Positions 18,538 through 26,971 of a stretch of 64,000 nucleotides of DNA are shown here, piece by piece. Position numbers and translations under genes: made by a program. The notes beneath the pieces are model-generated. The model was not told where the DNA came from and ran no database searches. It saw nothing but the letters and a program-made list of their open reading frames with translations. The first letter of the stretch is position 1. Each line of letters starts with the position of its first letter. The stretch is from the NCBI RefSeq assembly GCF_000718555.1, contig NZ_JOAN01000008.1:1-64000 (forward strand), read 5' to 3'. This DNA comes from Micromonospora chokoriensis. GTDB taxonomy: Bacteria; Actinomycetota; Actinomycetes; Mycobacteriales; Micromonosporaceae.

Positions 18538-19992
18538 TTGCCTTCCTCTCGTCGTACCTTCCTCGCTGGCAGCGCCGCCGCGGGCGTCGGCCTTGCCGTC
18601 GCGGGCGGCCTGCCGTCCCTGGCGCAGGCCAGCCCCGGCCGGCCGCACCCGCCGGTCAAGGCCGGCCACGTGCCGTTTCCGCCGCTGGTGGACGACCCCA
18701 AGGGGATCCTGGCCCTGCCCAAGGGCTTCAGCTACACCGTGGTCACCCGGACCGGCGTCACCCGGCTCGACCGTGGCCAGGGCATGACCCCGGCGGACCA
18801 CGACGGCATGGCCGTGTACGACGCCGGCCACGGCCGTTACACCCTGATCCAGAACCACGAGATCGACCCGGGCGCCGAGTTCGGCGTGCCGCACGTCAAG
18901 GGAACGGTCTACGACCCGGGCGCGGTCGACGCCGGCGGTTGCACCGTGATCAAGACCGACCTTGCGGGCCGCAACCTGGGCGAGTTCGTCGCTCTCTCCG
19001 GCACCATCTCCAACTGCGCTGGTGGGCCGACGCCCTGGGGCACCTGGCTCAGCTGCGAGGAGACCGAGGACCGGGCCGGCGACAAGTGGGAGGAGGGCGG
19101 CCGGTCCGGCGTCTACCAGAAGGACCACGGCTACGTCTTCGAGGTGTGGGCCGACGGCAGCGCGGACCCGAAGCCGATCAAGTGCCTGGGCCGCTACTCC
19201 CACGAGGCGCTGGCCATCGACAAGGACCGCACCCGGATCTACCTCTCCGAGGACGCCGACGAGCCCAACGGCCTCTTCTACCGGTGGACGGCGCCGCACG
19301 GCGTCAAGCTCGGCCCGGGTGTGCTCACCCGCCTCGCACCGAACGCCGGTGTCCTCGCCGCGATGCAGATCATCATGGATGACGGCTCGGTGCTGCCGGA
19401 CGTCGCCTACCTGACCTCCGCCCAGCTGGGCCGCCCCTTCCCGGTCCGCTGGATCGAGGTGCCGGACCGCGACGCGCGCACCGAGTCGGTCCGCGAGCAG
19501 TTCGCCGACGGCCAGGTCACCCGCGGCCGCAAGTTCGAAGGCGTGTGGGCCACCGACGAGGGCGTGTACGTGGTCAACTCCTTCGCGTGGGACGAGGGTG
19601 ACCTGCCGGCCGACGCCGCGCCGCACGACGGCATGGTCTGGTTCTACAACTACAAGGCGCAGACCATCCAGCTGGTGACCTACTTCCCGCATCAGACCGC
19701 CGCCGAGGAGGGGTCGCCGGTCAAGTACACCGACCTCACCTTCGACGGCCCGGACAACGTGACCGTCACCCCGTGGGGAAGCCTCGTGCTCGCCGAGGAC
19801 GGCAAGGGCGCCTCGCACGTGCTCAGCACGATCCCGGGCGGCCCCACCTACGCGATCGCCCGCAACCAGCTCAACGACTCGGAGTTCTGCGGGCCGACCT
19901 TCTCCGCTGACGGCAAGGTGCTCTTCGTCAACATGCAGGACCCGGGTCTCACCCTGGCCATCACCGGCCCGTGGGAGAAGTACCTGGGCTGA
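18538..19992 (+). CDS. PhoX-like (DUF839) Tat-exported protein
   Basis: About 484 aa. The N-terminus has a twin-arginine signal (PSSRRTFLAGSAAAGVGLAV), so the protein is exported folded. The mature part matches PhoX/DUF839 beta-propeller proteins: PADHDGMAVY, YTLIQNHEIDP, TPWGTWLSCEETEDRAG, GRYSHEALAIDKD and EDADEPNGLFYRWTAP. PhoX enzymes are calcium/iron phosphatases; whether this one is catalytically active is not known. TTG at 18538 is preferred (GGAG 9 nt upstream); another TTG at 18493 has no usable spacing. A strong terminator follows. No clear PhoP box was seen. Confidence 0.88.
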   Translation: MPSSRRTFLAGSAAAGVGLAVAGGLPSLAQASPGRPHPPVKAGHVPFPPLVDDPKGILALPKGFSYTVVTRTGVTRLDRGQGMTPADHDGMAVYDAGHGRYTLIQNHEIDPGAEFGVPHVKGTVYDPGAVDAGGCTVIKTDLAGRNLGEFVALSGTISNCAGGPTPWGTWLSCEETEDRAGDKWEEGGRSGVYQKDHGYVFEVWADGSADPKPIKCLGRYSHEALAIDKDRTRIYLSEDADEPNGLFYRWTAPHGVKLGPGVLTRLAPNAGVLAAMQIIMDDGSVLPDVAYLTSAQLGRPFPVRWIEVPDRDARTESVREQFADGQVTRGRKFEGVWATDEGVYVVNSFAWDEGDLPADAAPHDGMVWFYNYKAQTIQLVTYFPHQTAAEEGSPVKYTDLTFDGPDNVTVTPWGSLVLAEDGKGASHVLSTIPGGPTYAIARNQLNDSEFCGPTFSADGKVLFVNMQDPGLTLAITGPWEKYLG

Positions 19993-20004
19993 CCGAGCCC
20001 GAAC

Positions 20005-20035
20005 GTGGGGGCCAGGCGACCCGCCCGGCCCCCAC
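20005..20035. terminator. Bidirectional hairpin terminator
   Basis: GTGGGGGCC and its exact complement GGCCCCCAC around a 13-nt loop, between the convergent phoX-like gene (stop 19992) and GNAT gene (stop 20051). Confidence 0.75.
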
Positions 20036-20050
20036 CAGGCCCGATCGGCG

Positions 20051-20548
20051 TCAGGAGACGGGCGGCAACGCGAGCCAGTCGTGCCAGGTGATGTCGCGGC
20101 CCAGATAGCGGGGCTGTCGCAACGGCCACTGCGCGGCGATCCACTGCGGCACCAGCGCGTCCAGCGCGGCCTCCACCTCGCTGCCGACCAGGTCGTCCAC
20201 CACCCACCAGGAGATCTCGCCGTCGGCGCCGGCGCGCCCCGGCGGGTCGATGTAGACACAGCCGAGGATCGCCGTCTCTTCCTCGTCGAGCAACGCGTAG
20301 TTGAACGACTGATGGGCGGCGATCTCCTTCTCGTGCCGCAGCAGGTCGACGCGGTCCTCTTCGTAGGTCATCGTCTCGCTCGGCCACCCCCAGGCCGGGC
20401 CGAAGATCTCCCACAGGCGCTCTCGGGAGCCCATCACCGCGGGGTAGTCGATCGGGGTGTCCGCCTCGCAAATCGGCCGCAGGTGAAGCGTGGTGGCGGG
20501 CACCGGCACGTGGACCGGGTGGACGAAGTCGTCAGGCAGCCAGCTCAT
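20051..20548 (-). CDS. GNAT-family N-acetyltransferase-like protein
   Basis: 165-aa cytoplasmic protein with the fold of acetyl-CoA-dependent acyltransferases: TTLHLRPICEADTPIDYPAV at the start, YALLDEEETAILGCVYIDPP (beta-4 region), and EISWWVVDDLVGSEVEAALD, replacing the usual acetyl-CoA loop. The typical Q/RxxGxG/A loop is not evident, so activity is uncertain. ATG at 20548 is chosen by the usual MSWLPDDFVHP start of relatives; a start seven codons upstream is possible. Confidence 0.78.
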   Translation of the reverse strand: MSWLPDDFVHPVHVPVPATTLHLRPICEADTPIDYPAVMGSRERLWEIFGPAWGWPSETMTYEEDRVDLLRHEKEIAAHQSFNYALLDEEETAILGCVYIDPPGRAGADGEISWWVVDDLVGSEVEAALDALVPQWIAAQWPLRQPRYLGRDITWHDWLALPPVS

Positions 20549-20711
20549 AACGGCCGAGGCTACCGCCACCCAGTGGGTGCCCGGCCACTCAGTCGAGGCA
20601 AACGCATACCGCGCCGCCGCTGTTGTCAGTGCGGGTCGAGCGCGGGGCCGGCTGGATACTCAGGACGGCTGAGTACCCGTCGTCAGGCGTCCGGCTCGAC
20701 CGGCCAATAGT

Positions 20712-22262
20712 GTGGCCCGCGTGGTGACATTCCTTCGCCGGTGGACGCTACGGGCCGCGAGCTTCGCCCTGACCTGGCTCTACACCCTCTACCGGATCCA
20801 TCCGGCGGTGTGGCGGCTCATGGCCCGTCAGTACCGTCCGTACATGGGGCGCTTCGCCCGGCTGCACGCGTGGATGACCTGCCAGTTCGCCGCGATCGAC
20901 GTGCCCGCGTACGGCGACTTCCTGCGCCGCAACCAGTGGCGGTTCCGGTGGTTCGACCTGTCGTCGTACCCGCCCACGGACAAACGGTCGTACGTGCAGG
21001 CGTACCCGGAGGCGCAGCGCTGTCGACACGGCGAGATCGAGATCGCCGGCAGCGTGGTCGACGAGTCGTCGGGCTCGTCAGGTCAGCCGTTCAACTGGAT
21101 CCGCAGCCGCCGCGAGCTGCGTTCGGTGCACAAGAACCTGGCCGGCTACGCCACCATGGTGTTCCCGTCGAAGCGGCGGTTCGTCATCAACGCCTATTCG
21201 ATGGGCGCCTGGGCCACCGGAACCAACACCGGAATCGCCATGTCCACCATCGCGATGGTGAAGAACACCGGACCGGACCTGCGGAAGATCGTCGACACGC
21301 TGTTGTACTTCGGGCCCGGCTTCGACTACATCGTCACCGCCTACCCGCCGTTCCTCAAGCACCTACGCGACCAGCTCGACGCCGAGGACTTCCCGTGGGC
21401 CGACTACCGCATCAGCGGTCTGGTCGGTGGTGAGGGGATGACCGAGGCGCTGCGCGACTACCTGGAGGAACGCTTCGTCAAGGTGCGCTCCGGCTATGGG
21501 GCCAGCGACCTCACCATCGGCATGGCCGGGGAGAGCGACTTCAGTGTCTGGGTTCGCCGACAACTGCGTACCGATGCCGCGCTGCGGACGGCCCTTCTCG
21601 GCGCCGACGAGCACCGGCTGCCGATGGTCTTCCAGTACAACCCTCTGGAGACCTACCTGGAGACCACAGCGGACCAGGAGGTGCTCTGCACGATCAACTC
21701 AACGGCGGTGCTCAATCCGAAGGTTCGCTACAACATCGGTGACGAGGGCCGACTGATCTCGTACCCGGATGTTCTGGCGGCGATCGCCGACCCGGCGGCG
21801 CGGGCCGCCGCGGAGCGCGCCTGGCGGGTCGACCGGATGCGCTTACCACTGCTGTTCCTGTTCGGACGCAAGGACAGCACGATCTCCTACATGGGGGCCA
21901 ACATCTATCCGCAGGACGTCGAGTACGGCCTCTACACGGACAACTCCCAGGCGCACCTGCTGCAGAGCTTCTGCCTGGCGGTGACCGAGCAGGCTGACCT
22001 GGAGAGCCGCCCGGTCGTCAACCTGCAACTTCGCGAGGGCGTGGTGCTCGGCCCGACTGCGCGACAAACCCTCACCGACACCTGCCGCTCGGGGGTGCTG
22101 CGCCACCTCGCCGAGGTCAGCCGGGACTTCGCCGAATCCCTCGTCGAGGACCCGTCCGCAGCCGACCTGCGGGTGGAGGTCCACGAGTACGGCACCGGCC
22201 CATTCGCCAACGCCGCCTCAAAGATCAAGAACGTGTACCTGGTAAAGGGTGTGGCGGCATGA
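20712..22262 (+). CDS. PaaK/CapK-like adenylate-forming enzyme
   Basis: 516-aa protein of the ANL superfamily (phenylacetate-CoA ligase-like), expected to activate a carboxylic acid as acyl-AMP. Visible motifs are the P-loop DESSGSSGQPFNW (near 118-130), the GYGASDLTIGMAGE aromatic/acceptor region, and VRYNIGDEGRLI with the conserved GD. The C-terminal part (SYMGANIYPQDVEYGLY) matches the rotating small domain of PaaK. It has no carrier or reductase domain. The stop overlaps the next gene by 4 bp, starting a four-gene coupled cassette. The GTG at 20712 lacks a clear ribosome-binding site, and GTG codons a few residues in are alternatives. Confidence 0.85.
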   Translation: MARVVTFLRRWTLRAASFALTWLYTLYRIHPAVWRLMARQYRPYMGRFARLHAWMTCQFAAIDVPAYGDFLRRNQWRFRWFDLSSYPPTDKRSYVQAYPEAQRCRHGEIEIAGSVVDESSGSSGQPFNWIRSRRELRSVHKNLAGYATMVFPSKRRFVINAYSMGAWATGTNTGIAMSTIAMVKNTGPDLRKIVDTLLYFGPGFDYIVTAYPPFLKHLRDQLDAEDFPWADYRISGLVGGEGMTEALRDYLEERFVKVRSGYGASDLTIGMAGESDFSVWVRRQLRTDAALRTALLGADEHRLPMVFQYNPLETYLETTADQEVLCTINSTAVLNPKVRYNIGDEGRLISYPDVLAAIADPAARAAAERAWRVDRMRLPLLFLFGRKDSTISYMGANIYPQDVEYGLYTDNSQAHLLQSFCLAVTEQADLESRPVVNLQLREGVVLGPTARQTLTDTCRSGVLRHLAEVSRDFAESLVEDPSAADLRVEVHEYGTGPFANAASKIKNVYLVKGVAA

Positions 22263-22705
22263 GAACCACCGACTTCTCCGCCGCTCCCCCGGTGGGCCAG
22301 GCGACCGCCATGTTCGTCGGCGCCACCCGCTATCGCGGACCGCGCTCGATCCTCACGCTCACCCGGACCTGGTACAAGATGGTCCGGCAGATGCGGCGGA
22401 TGGACGGGTACCGGTGGCACACGGTGTATTACCAGTTCCCGTTCACGCTCGGCACCATCGCCTTCTTCAGCGACCGTGACGCGCTGCTGAGGTTCGCTCG
22501 CAGCCGCCACCACCGTGACCTCATGTGTTGGGTCACCGATCACGGCACGAAGAACGCGACCGGCGGCTACATCCGCCTCTACAACGCCGAGCCAGAGGGC
22601 TACAGCAACGGCATCTGGCGCGCTGAGGGGGACGGCATGGCACACATACCGACGTTCACCCCGCTGTCGCAGGAGACGTCCGGCCCACCGGTGCATCGCG
22701 GATGA
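22259..22705 (+). CDS. Small putative monooxygenase-like protein
   Basis: 148 aa, no signal peptide. Segments such as ATAMFVGATRYRGPRSILTL, YQFPFTLGTIAFFSDRDALL and FARSRHHRDLMCWVTDHGT resemble dimeric alpha/beta-barrel proteins of the DUF4188/DUF3291 monooxygenase-like type, but I assign this only by pattern. It overlaps both neighbours by 4 bp (ATGA), so it is made in step with the adenylate-forming enzyme and the GNAT-like protein. Confidence 0.72.
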   Translation: MRTTDFSAAPPVGQATAMFVGATRYRGPRSILTLTRTWYKMVRQMRRMDGYRWHTVYYQFPFTLGTIAFFSDRDALLRFARSRHHRDLMCWVTDHGTKNATGGYIRLYNAEPEGYSNGIWRAEGDGMAHIPTFTPLSQETSGPPVHRG

Positions 22706-23802
22706 GACTGACTCCCGTGCAGTCGCGGGCCGACCTGCGGGCGTTCATCGACTTCCCGCTCCGGCTCCACCCGACCGACCGGTACGTACCCCTGTTGTCG
22801 TCGGTCATCGCGACCCACCGCCGTACCGCGGAGCTGTTCCTGGTTCGCGACCGACGTGGCGCGGTCGTCGGCCGCACAAGCATCCACCGCAGCGCAGCCT
22901 TCGACGCCAAGGTCGGCCCGCGGCAGTTGTTCGGGCACACCGAGTTCGTCGATGACGACGACGTGTTCGCCGCCATCATGGACGCGGTCGAGACCAGGGC
23001 CAACGGCCGACCGCTGTTCGGGCCGGTGGCGCTGCTGCCGAACCAGACCGGCGGGGTGATCACCTCCGGCTTCGCCGACCGCGGCTTCGTGGACTCGGCG
23101 TGGAACCCGGGCTACTACCCGGACATGTACGAGCGGCACGGCTTCCACCGGCGCTTCGAGGCCGACACCTGGCAGGTCGACCTCGACGGCACGGCCACGG
23201 GTGCGCCGCTGGCCGCCGGCGCCGACCACGGGTTCGCCTTCGACGATGCCCGGATCGGCAGCGAACGGCTCGTCATCCGGCACGGCTCCCGGTGGCACCT
23301 GCGCAGCCAACTGCCGATCCTGCGTCGGATGCTCAACGCGAGCTTCGCGCAGTTGGGCTACTACACCGAAATCTCCGCAGATCAGCTGGCCGAGCAGACC
23401 GACGGCCTCGCGTTCCTGCTCGACGAGGCGCTGCTGCTCTGGCTGGAGAAGGCCGGACGACCTGTCGCGTTCGTCGTCACCGTGCCGGACATCTCCGAAT
23501 ACCTGATGGGCGTCGGCGGCCGGCTCGGCGTACTCAATCAGCTCCGTCTCCTCGCCACCCGGGGCCGATACCGACGGGACGCCGTCCTCATCATCAAGGG
23601 CACCGTCCCCGACGAGCAGGGCAACGGGTACCTGACGCTGCTCTCCCGGGAGCTGCACCGCAACCTCGCGCGCAACGGCTACCGGACCCTGCGCAGCACC
23701 TTCGTCGAGCGGACGAACGTCGCCTCAGCCGCCCAGTACCGACGGGCGGGCGGGCGGCCACTACACGGGTACACCTTCTACGAGAAAGGGGCGACGGCGT
23801 GA
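22702..23802 (+). CDS. GNAT-like (YghO-type) acyltransferase-like protein
   Basis: 366-aa protein resembling the YghO/large GNAT-like group: an N-terminal FIDFPLRLHPTDRYVPLLSS block, LFLVRDRRGAVVGRTSIHRS, the central GVITSGFADRGFVDSAWNPG motif followed by YYPDMYERHGF, and a C-terminal half with SREL and YTFYEKGA. The family is predicted to use acyl-CoA or a similar donor but has no established substrate. It is third in the cassette (ATGA start, GTGA end). An acyl-transfer step after acyl-adenylate formation is a reasonable inference. Confidence 0.75.
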   Translation: MRLTPVQSRADLRAFIDFPLRLHPTDRYVPLLSSVIATHRRTAELFLVRDRRGAVVGRTSIHRSAAFDAKVGPRQLFGHTEFVDDDDVFAAIMDAVETRANGRPLFGPVALLPNQTGGVITSGFADRGFVDSAWNPGYYPDMYERHGFHRRFEADTWQVDLDGTATGAPLAAGADHGFAFDDARIGSERLVIRHGSRWHLRSQLPILRRMLNASFAQLGYYTEISADQLAEQTDGLAFLLDEALLLWLEKAGRPVAFVVTVPDISEYLMGVGGRLGVLNQLRLLATRGRYRRDAVLIIKGTVPDEQGNGYLTLLSRELHRNLARNGYRTLRSTFVERTNVASAAQYRRAGGRPLHGYTFYEKGATA

Positions 23803-24698
23803 GCTGGGTCGAGCAACTGCGGGCCAGCGAGGCGATCTGCCGCCGGGCACCGAGCGCCCACAACACGCAGCCATGGCGACCGGAATACCACGCCGACGAG
23901 ATCACCATCGGCGTCGATCCGGCCCGCAGCCTGCCCGACTCCGACCCAACCGGCCGCGACCTGACCCTCGGCATCGGCGCATTCGTCGAGACGTGCCTCA
24001 TCGTCTCCGCCGAACTCGGCCTCGCCGTCACCGCGGCACCCGGTCCACGACTGATCCCCGCAGCGAATCGGTACCCGACTCCGTTCACGATCGCCGACAT
24101 CGAGGCTCGCCGCGTCGCCCGTGGCCCCTACACACCCGGGTACATCGACGCCGCCGTCCTCGCCGACCTCGGGCCCGGCATCGTGCACGTCCCGACCCGA
24201 GATCTCGTATCGGACCTGGCGGTCGCCGACCGGTGGCTGTTCAGCACCCCGGCCGTGGCGGTCGAGTTGCGGGACTGGCTGCGGCTGCGCCCCCGCCATC
24301 CTCGATACCACCTCGACGGTCTCACCGACCGGGCGCTCGCCCTGTCCGGGTATGAGGCGCGGTTCCTGTCGGCCGCGCTGCGCGCGTACCCGGTCACCCG
24401 CCGACTGGGTCTGCCGGCGCTGCTGGCCGCCAGCGGCCGCGGCCTGTTGCGCTACGACGGCACCGTCCTGGTCCTCCTCGCCGACGACGACGATCACGTC
24501 GCCGCAGGCCGGCGTCTTCTGCGTACGTGGCTGACTCTCGCGCGACATGGCCTGGCGGTCCATCCACTCAGCCAGCTCATCGACTGCCCTGCCACCGCCG
24601 GCCGGCTCGCCGAGCGGGTCGGTGGTCAACCGCTCGCGGTGTTCCGAGTCGGTCGACCCCGCGCCGAACCGGTCCGCTCAGCCCGACTTGGCGGGTAG
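23799..24698 (+). CDS. Acg-type nitroreductase-family protein
   Basis: 299 aa. The N-terminal CRRAPSAHNTQPWR motif is the FMN-phosphate binding signature of nitroreductase/Acg proteins; LAVADRWLFSTPAVAVELRD, the glycine-poor middle and TWLTLARHGLAVHPLSQLID match the Acg subgroup of actinobacteria. Such proteins bind FMN, and some are flavin-sequestering rather than catalytic. The GTG start overlaps the preceding stop (GTGA), and it is the last gene of the cassette. It ends 12 bp from the convergent cupin gene. Confidence 0.87.
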   Translation: MSWVEQLRASEAICRRAPSAHNTQPWRPEYHADEITIGVDPARSLPDSDPTGRDLTLGIGAFVETCLIVSAELGLAVTAAPGPRLIPAANRYPTPFTIADIEARRVARGPYTPGYIDAAVLADLGPGIVHVPTRDLVSDLAVADRWLFSTPAVAVELRDWLRLRPRHPRYHLDGLTDRALALSGYEARFLSAALRAYPVTRRLGLPALLAASGRGLLRYDGTVLVLLADDDDHVAAGRRLLRTWLTLARHGLAVHPLSQLIDCPATAGRLAERVGGQPLAVFRVGRPRAEPVRSARLGG

Positions 24699-24710
24699 CC
24701 GCCGGCGTAC

Positions 24711-25085
24711 TCACTCGACCTTGGTGAGGAGTGGTTTCCCCTTCTCGACGACGTACGTGGCCAACTCGACCGCAATGCCGTCGCCCACATTGCGTGCCTG
24801 GTGATGCACACCGTATGGAACGGTCAGAGCGTCACCCGGTTTGCACACCACTGGAGGCTGACCCTCAAGCCGATATTCCAGCGACCCTTGCAGAACGCAG
24901 ATGATTTCCTCACCCGGATGGAAGTGCTTGAACGGGGGCGAGTCCGGGGTGAACTCGACCCGGGTCTGAATGACCTCCCGCCCCGCAATGCTGAGGTCAT
25001 GCCGTTGCAGATCGACCCGCCACAACCCGGGTGCTGACTCCACAGCAGTGGGGCTGATGCCCTCGGGTCGAAACGTGTCGCTCAT
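24711..25085 (-). CDS. Single-domain cupin protein
   Basis: 124 aa, one cupin domain: motif 1 PPFKHFHPGEEIICVLQGSL (metal-binding His, His, Glu) and motif 2 GDALTVPYGVHHQARNVGDG (His). It likely binds a metal and a small molecule; reaction unknown. ATG at 25085 has GGAGG 6 nt upstream. It lies convergent to the nitroreductase cassette and may or may not be functionally linked. Confidence 0.88.
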   Translation of the reverse strand: MSDTFRPEGISPTAVESAPGLWRVDLQRHDLSIAGREVIQTRVEFTPDSPPFKHFHPGEEIICVLQGSLEYRLEGQPPVVCKPGDALTVPYGVHHQARNVGDGIAVELATYVVEKGKPLLTKVE

Positions 25086-25194
25086 GACGGCCTCCGGTAA
25101 GCCGCCCGGGCGGCGGCATCTCTTCGATCTACTGCATCCCTGTCGAGAATAGGTAGCCGCCGACGGTCCGGGGCCCGGATGCCGACACCGGAGT

Positions 25195-25692
25195 TCACCG
25201 ATCTTGCAGCAGCCCTCGATCGGCCATGTGGGCGCGCAGTGCCTCGGCATCCTCGGCGGACATCAGCCAGCGCGGGATCACGGTCGCCGGCATCCGGCCG
25301 ACGTACACGACCCAGAAGTCCCGGACGTCCTTGACCTGGGTGACCCCGTCCCAGGCGATGCCGCCGGACTCCGAGCCGCTGCGCATCATGATGTTGTCAT
25401 CGGTGATGTCGTAGCCGCCCTCGACGGCGTAGCCACTGGAGCGGCGTCGGGCCCGCGCCAGCACCCACGGCCGGTACAGCATCGACAGCACGCCGGCCAC
25501 GAGCAGCGTCGTCCACAGCGACGAGATCCGCTCGCCCCACCCGAACCCTCGCGAGACGACGAGACCGATCACCCCGACCACCGCCAGGACCGCGCCGATG
25601 TAGCCGAACCGGCGCAGCCGAACGCTGCCGAGCGCAGCGGCCACCCGGCCCGGGTAGTCGGGGTCGGCGGGGACGTCAAAACGGATATGCAC
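25195..25692 (-). CDS. YcxB-like membrane protein
   Basis: 165 aa with two hydrophobic helices (FGYIGAVLAVVGVIGLVVSR and the following LWTTLLVAGVLSMLY) and a C-terminal YcxB-type domain: YDITDDNIMMRSGSESGGIA, WDGVTQVKDVRDFWVVYVGR, and the typical VIPRWLMSAEDAEALRA ending. Function unknown in all relatives. GTG at 25692 begins VHIRFDVPADP. It is divergent from the second PaaX regulator with a 94-bp gap. Confidence 0.82.
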   Translation of the reverse strand: MHIRFDVPADPDYPGRVAAALGSVRLRRFGYIGAVLAVVGVIGLVVSRGFGWGERISSLWTTLLVAGVLSMLYRPWVLARARRRSSGYAVEGGYDITDDNIMMRSGSESGGIAWDGVTQVKDVRDFWVVYVGRMPATVIPRWLMSAEDAEALRAHMADRGLLQDR

Positions 25693-25786
25693 GCCAGAAC
25701 GATAGTGCCACCACCCGCCCCTGGCAGCGCCTTGCACCCACGCCACCAGCCGAGCCGTGCGCCGGAGGGTGCGGCAGTCTGGTGAG

Positions 25787-26746
25787 GTGAACGCCGACGA
25801 CGTCCGAGTTCCCCGGGCCCAGTCCGGATCCAGCCCGCAGCATCTGCTGACGACCCTGCTCGGTGAATACCTCGACTCCTCGGCTGCCGACCTGCCGTCG
25901 GCGGCGGTCATCGCGATGCTGCGGGAGTTCGGGGTCAGCGAGGCCAGTGCCCGCGCCGCGCTGTCCCGGCTGGTCAAACGTGGTCTCATCGCCACCCGGG
26001 GGAACCGACGGCCGCCGGTCTACCACCTCACGCCGCAGGCGATCGCCAAGCATCGGTCCCGGATGCAACACTTCCTGAACTTCGGCTCGCGTCCAGCGCC
26101 CTGGACCGGCGAATGGGTGCTGGCGTCCTTCTCGATCCCGAGCTCCGGCCAGGCGTCCCGGCACGCCGTACGCAGATCGTTGAGCGCCCTGCGGTTCGTG
26201 GGCCTGTACGACAGCGTGTGGATCCGGCCGGGATCCGACGCCGCCCCGGTGCGGGAGGCGCTGCGCGAGGTGCTGCACCAGGTCCAAGGCGCGCGGTGGT
26301 CGGTCCTGCACGTCCGGTTCGACGAGGAGGCCGGGCCACACGGCCCGGCCTCCGCATACGACCTGGCCGCTCTCGCCGCGGCCTACTCAAGCTTCATTCA
26401 GCAGTACGCCGAGCTGCGGGCGGCCGCGCGCAACGGGGAGGTGGACGCGGCCCGGGCGCTGGTGGCTCGTACCTCCGCCATGGATTCCTGGCGGAAGTTC
26501 GCCGACATCGACCCGGACCTGCCGCCGCACCTGTTGCCGGCGCCCTGGCCCCGTCAGGAGGCAAGGGAGACCTTCCTGGACATCCACTCCGCGCTCGGCT
26601 CGCTCGCTCAGGCGCGGCTCGTTGAGGTGACGACGCCGCACTGGCCGGAGGCCGCCTCGTGGATCACCCACTTCCAGGCGTCGAGAAATCCCTCGCGACC
26701 GGAGCCGACCCGCGGCGACCAGGGCACCCCGCCTCTGCCCGACTGA
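25787..26746 (+). CDS. PaaX-family transcriptional regulator (second)
   Basis: About 319 aa. The N-terminal winged helix (SAAVIAMLREFGVSEASARA, ALSRLVKRGLIATRGNRRPP) and PaaX-type core (WVLASFSIPSSGQASRHAVR, GLYDSVWIRPG, YDLAALAAAYSSFIQQYAEL) match the regulator at 1060-2046. The start is uncertain: GTG at 25787 is taken, with GTG codons at 25757 and 25769 as alternatives and no good ribosome-binding site for any of them. The CBM2 esterase follows 226 bp downstream in the same direction, repeating the PaaX/CBM2-esterase association seen at 1.1-3.6 kb. Confidence 0.87.
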   Translation: MNADDVRVPRAQSGSSPQHLLTTLLGEYLDSSAADLPSAAVIAMLREFGVSEASARAALSRLVKRGLIATRGNRRPPVYHLTPQAIAKHRSRMQHFLNFGSRPAPWTGEWVLASFSIPSSGQASRHAVRRSLSALRFVGLYDSVWIRPGSDAAPVREALREVLHQVQGARWSVLHVRFDEEAGPHGPASAYDLAALAAAYSSFIQQYAELRAAARNGEVDAARALVARTSAMDSWRKFADIDPDLPPHLLPAPWPRQEARETFLDIHSALGSLAQARLVEVTTPHWPEAASWITHFQASRNPSRPEPTRGDQGTPPLPD

Positions 26747-26781
26747 CGACGGCGGCAGCGGGCCGTCAGGCTAGAGCAGAC

Positions 26782-26811
26782 ATTGACACTTTTCATTGCG
26801 ACAGTGATAGT
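26782..26811 (+). promoter_or_regulatory. Promoter with ATTGACACTT motif
   Basis: ATTGACACTT (26782-26791) includes -35 TTGACA (26783-26788). GATAGT at 17 bp or TAGTAA at 19 bp is the candidate -10. The AT-rich patch from 26770 to 26825 stands out locally. The ten-base motif is shared with 2125-2134. Confidence 0.55.
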
Positions 26812-26971
26812 AACTGCATCCAGCTCCCATCGGATCGCCTGTGGCGACCGCGGCCGGGCGGCCGACGCCCACGACGACCTGACCCCGTGGCTAGCGCTGG
26901 CCACCGTCGTCGGGCACGAACGACCGCCGCTGCCGGGAGCACCACCACCGTGACATCTTGCTGGAGGGTCA

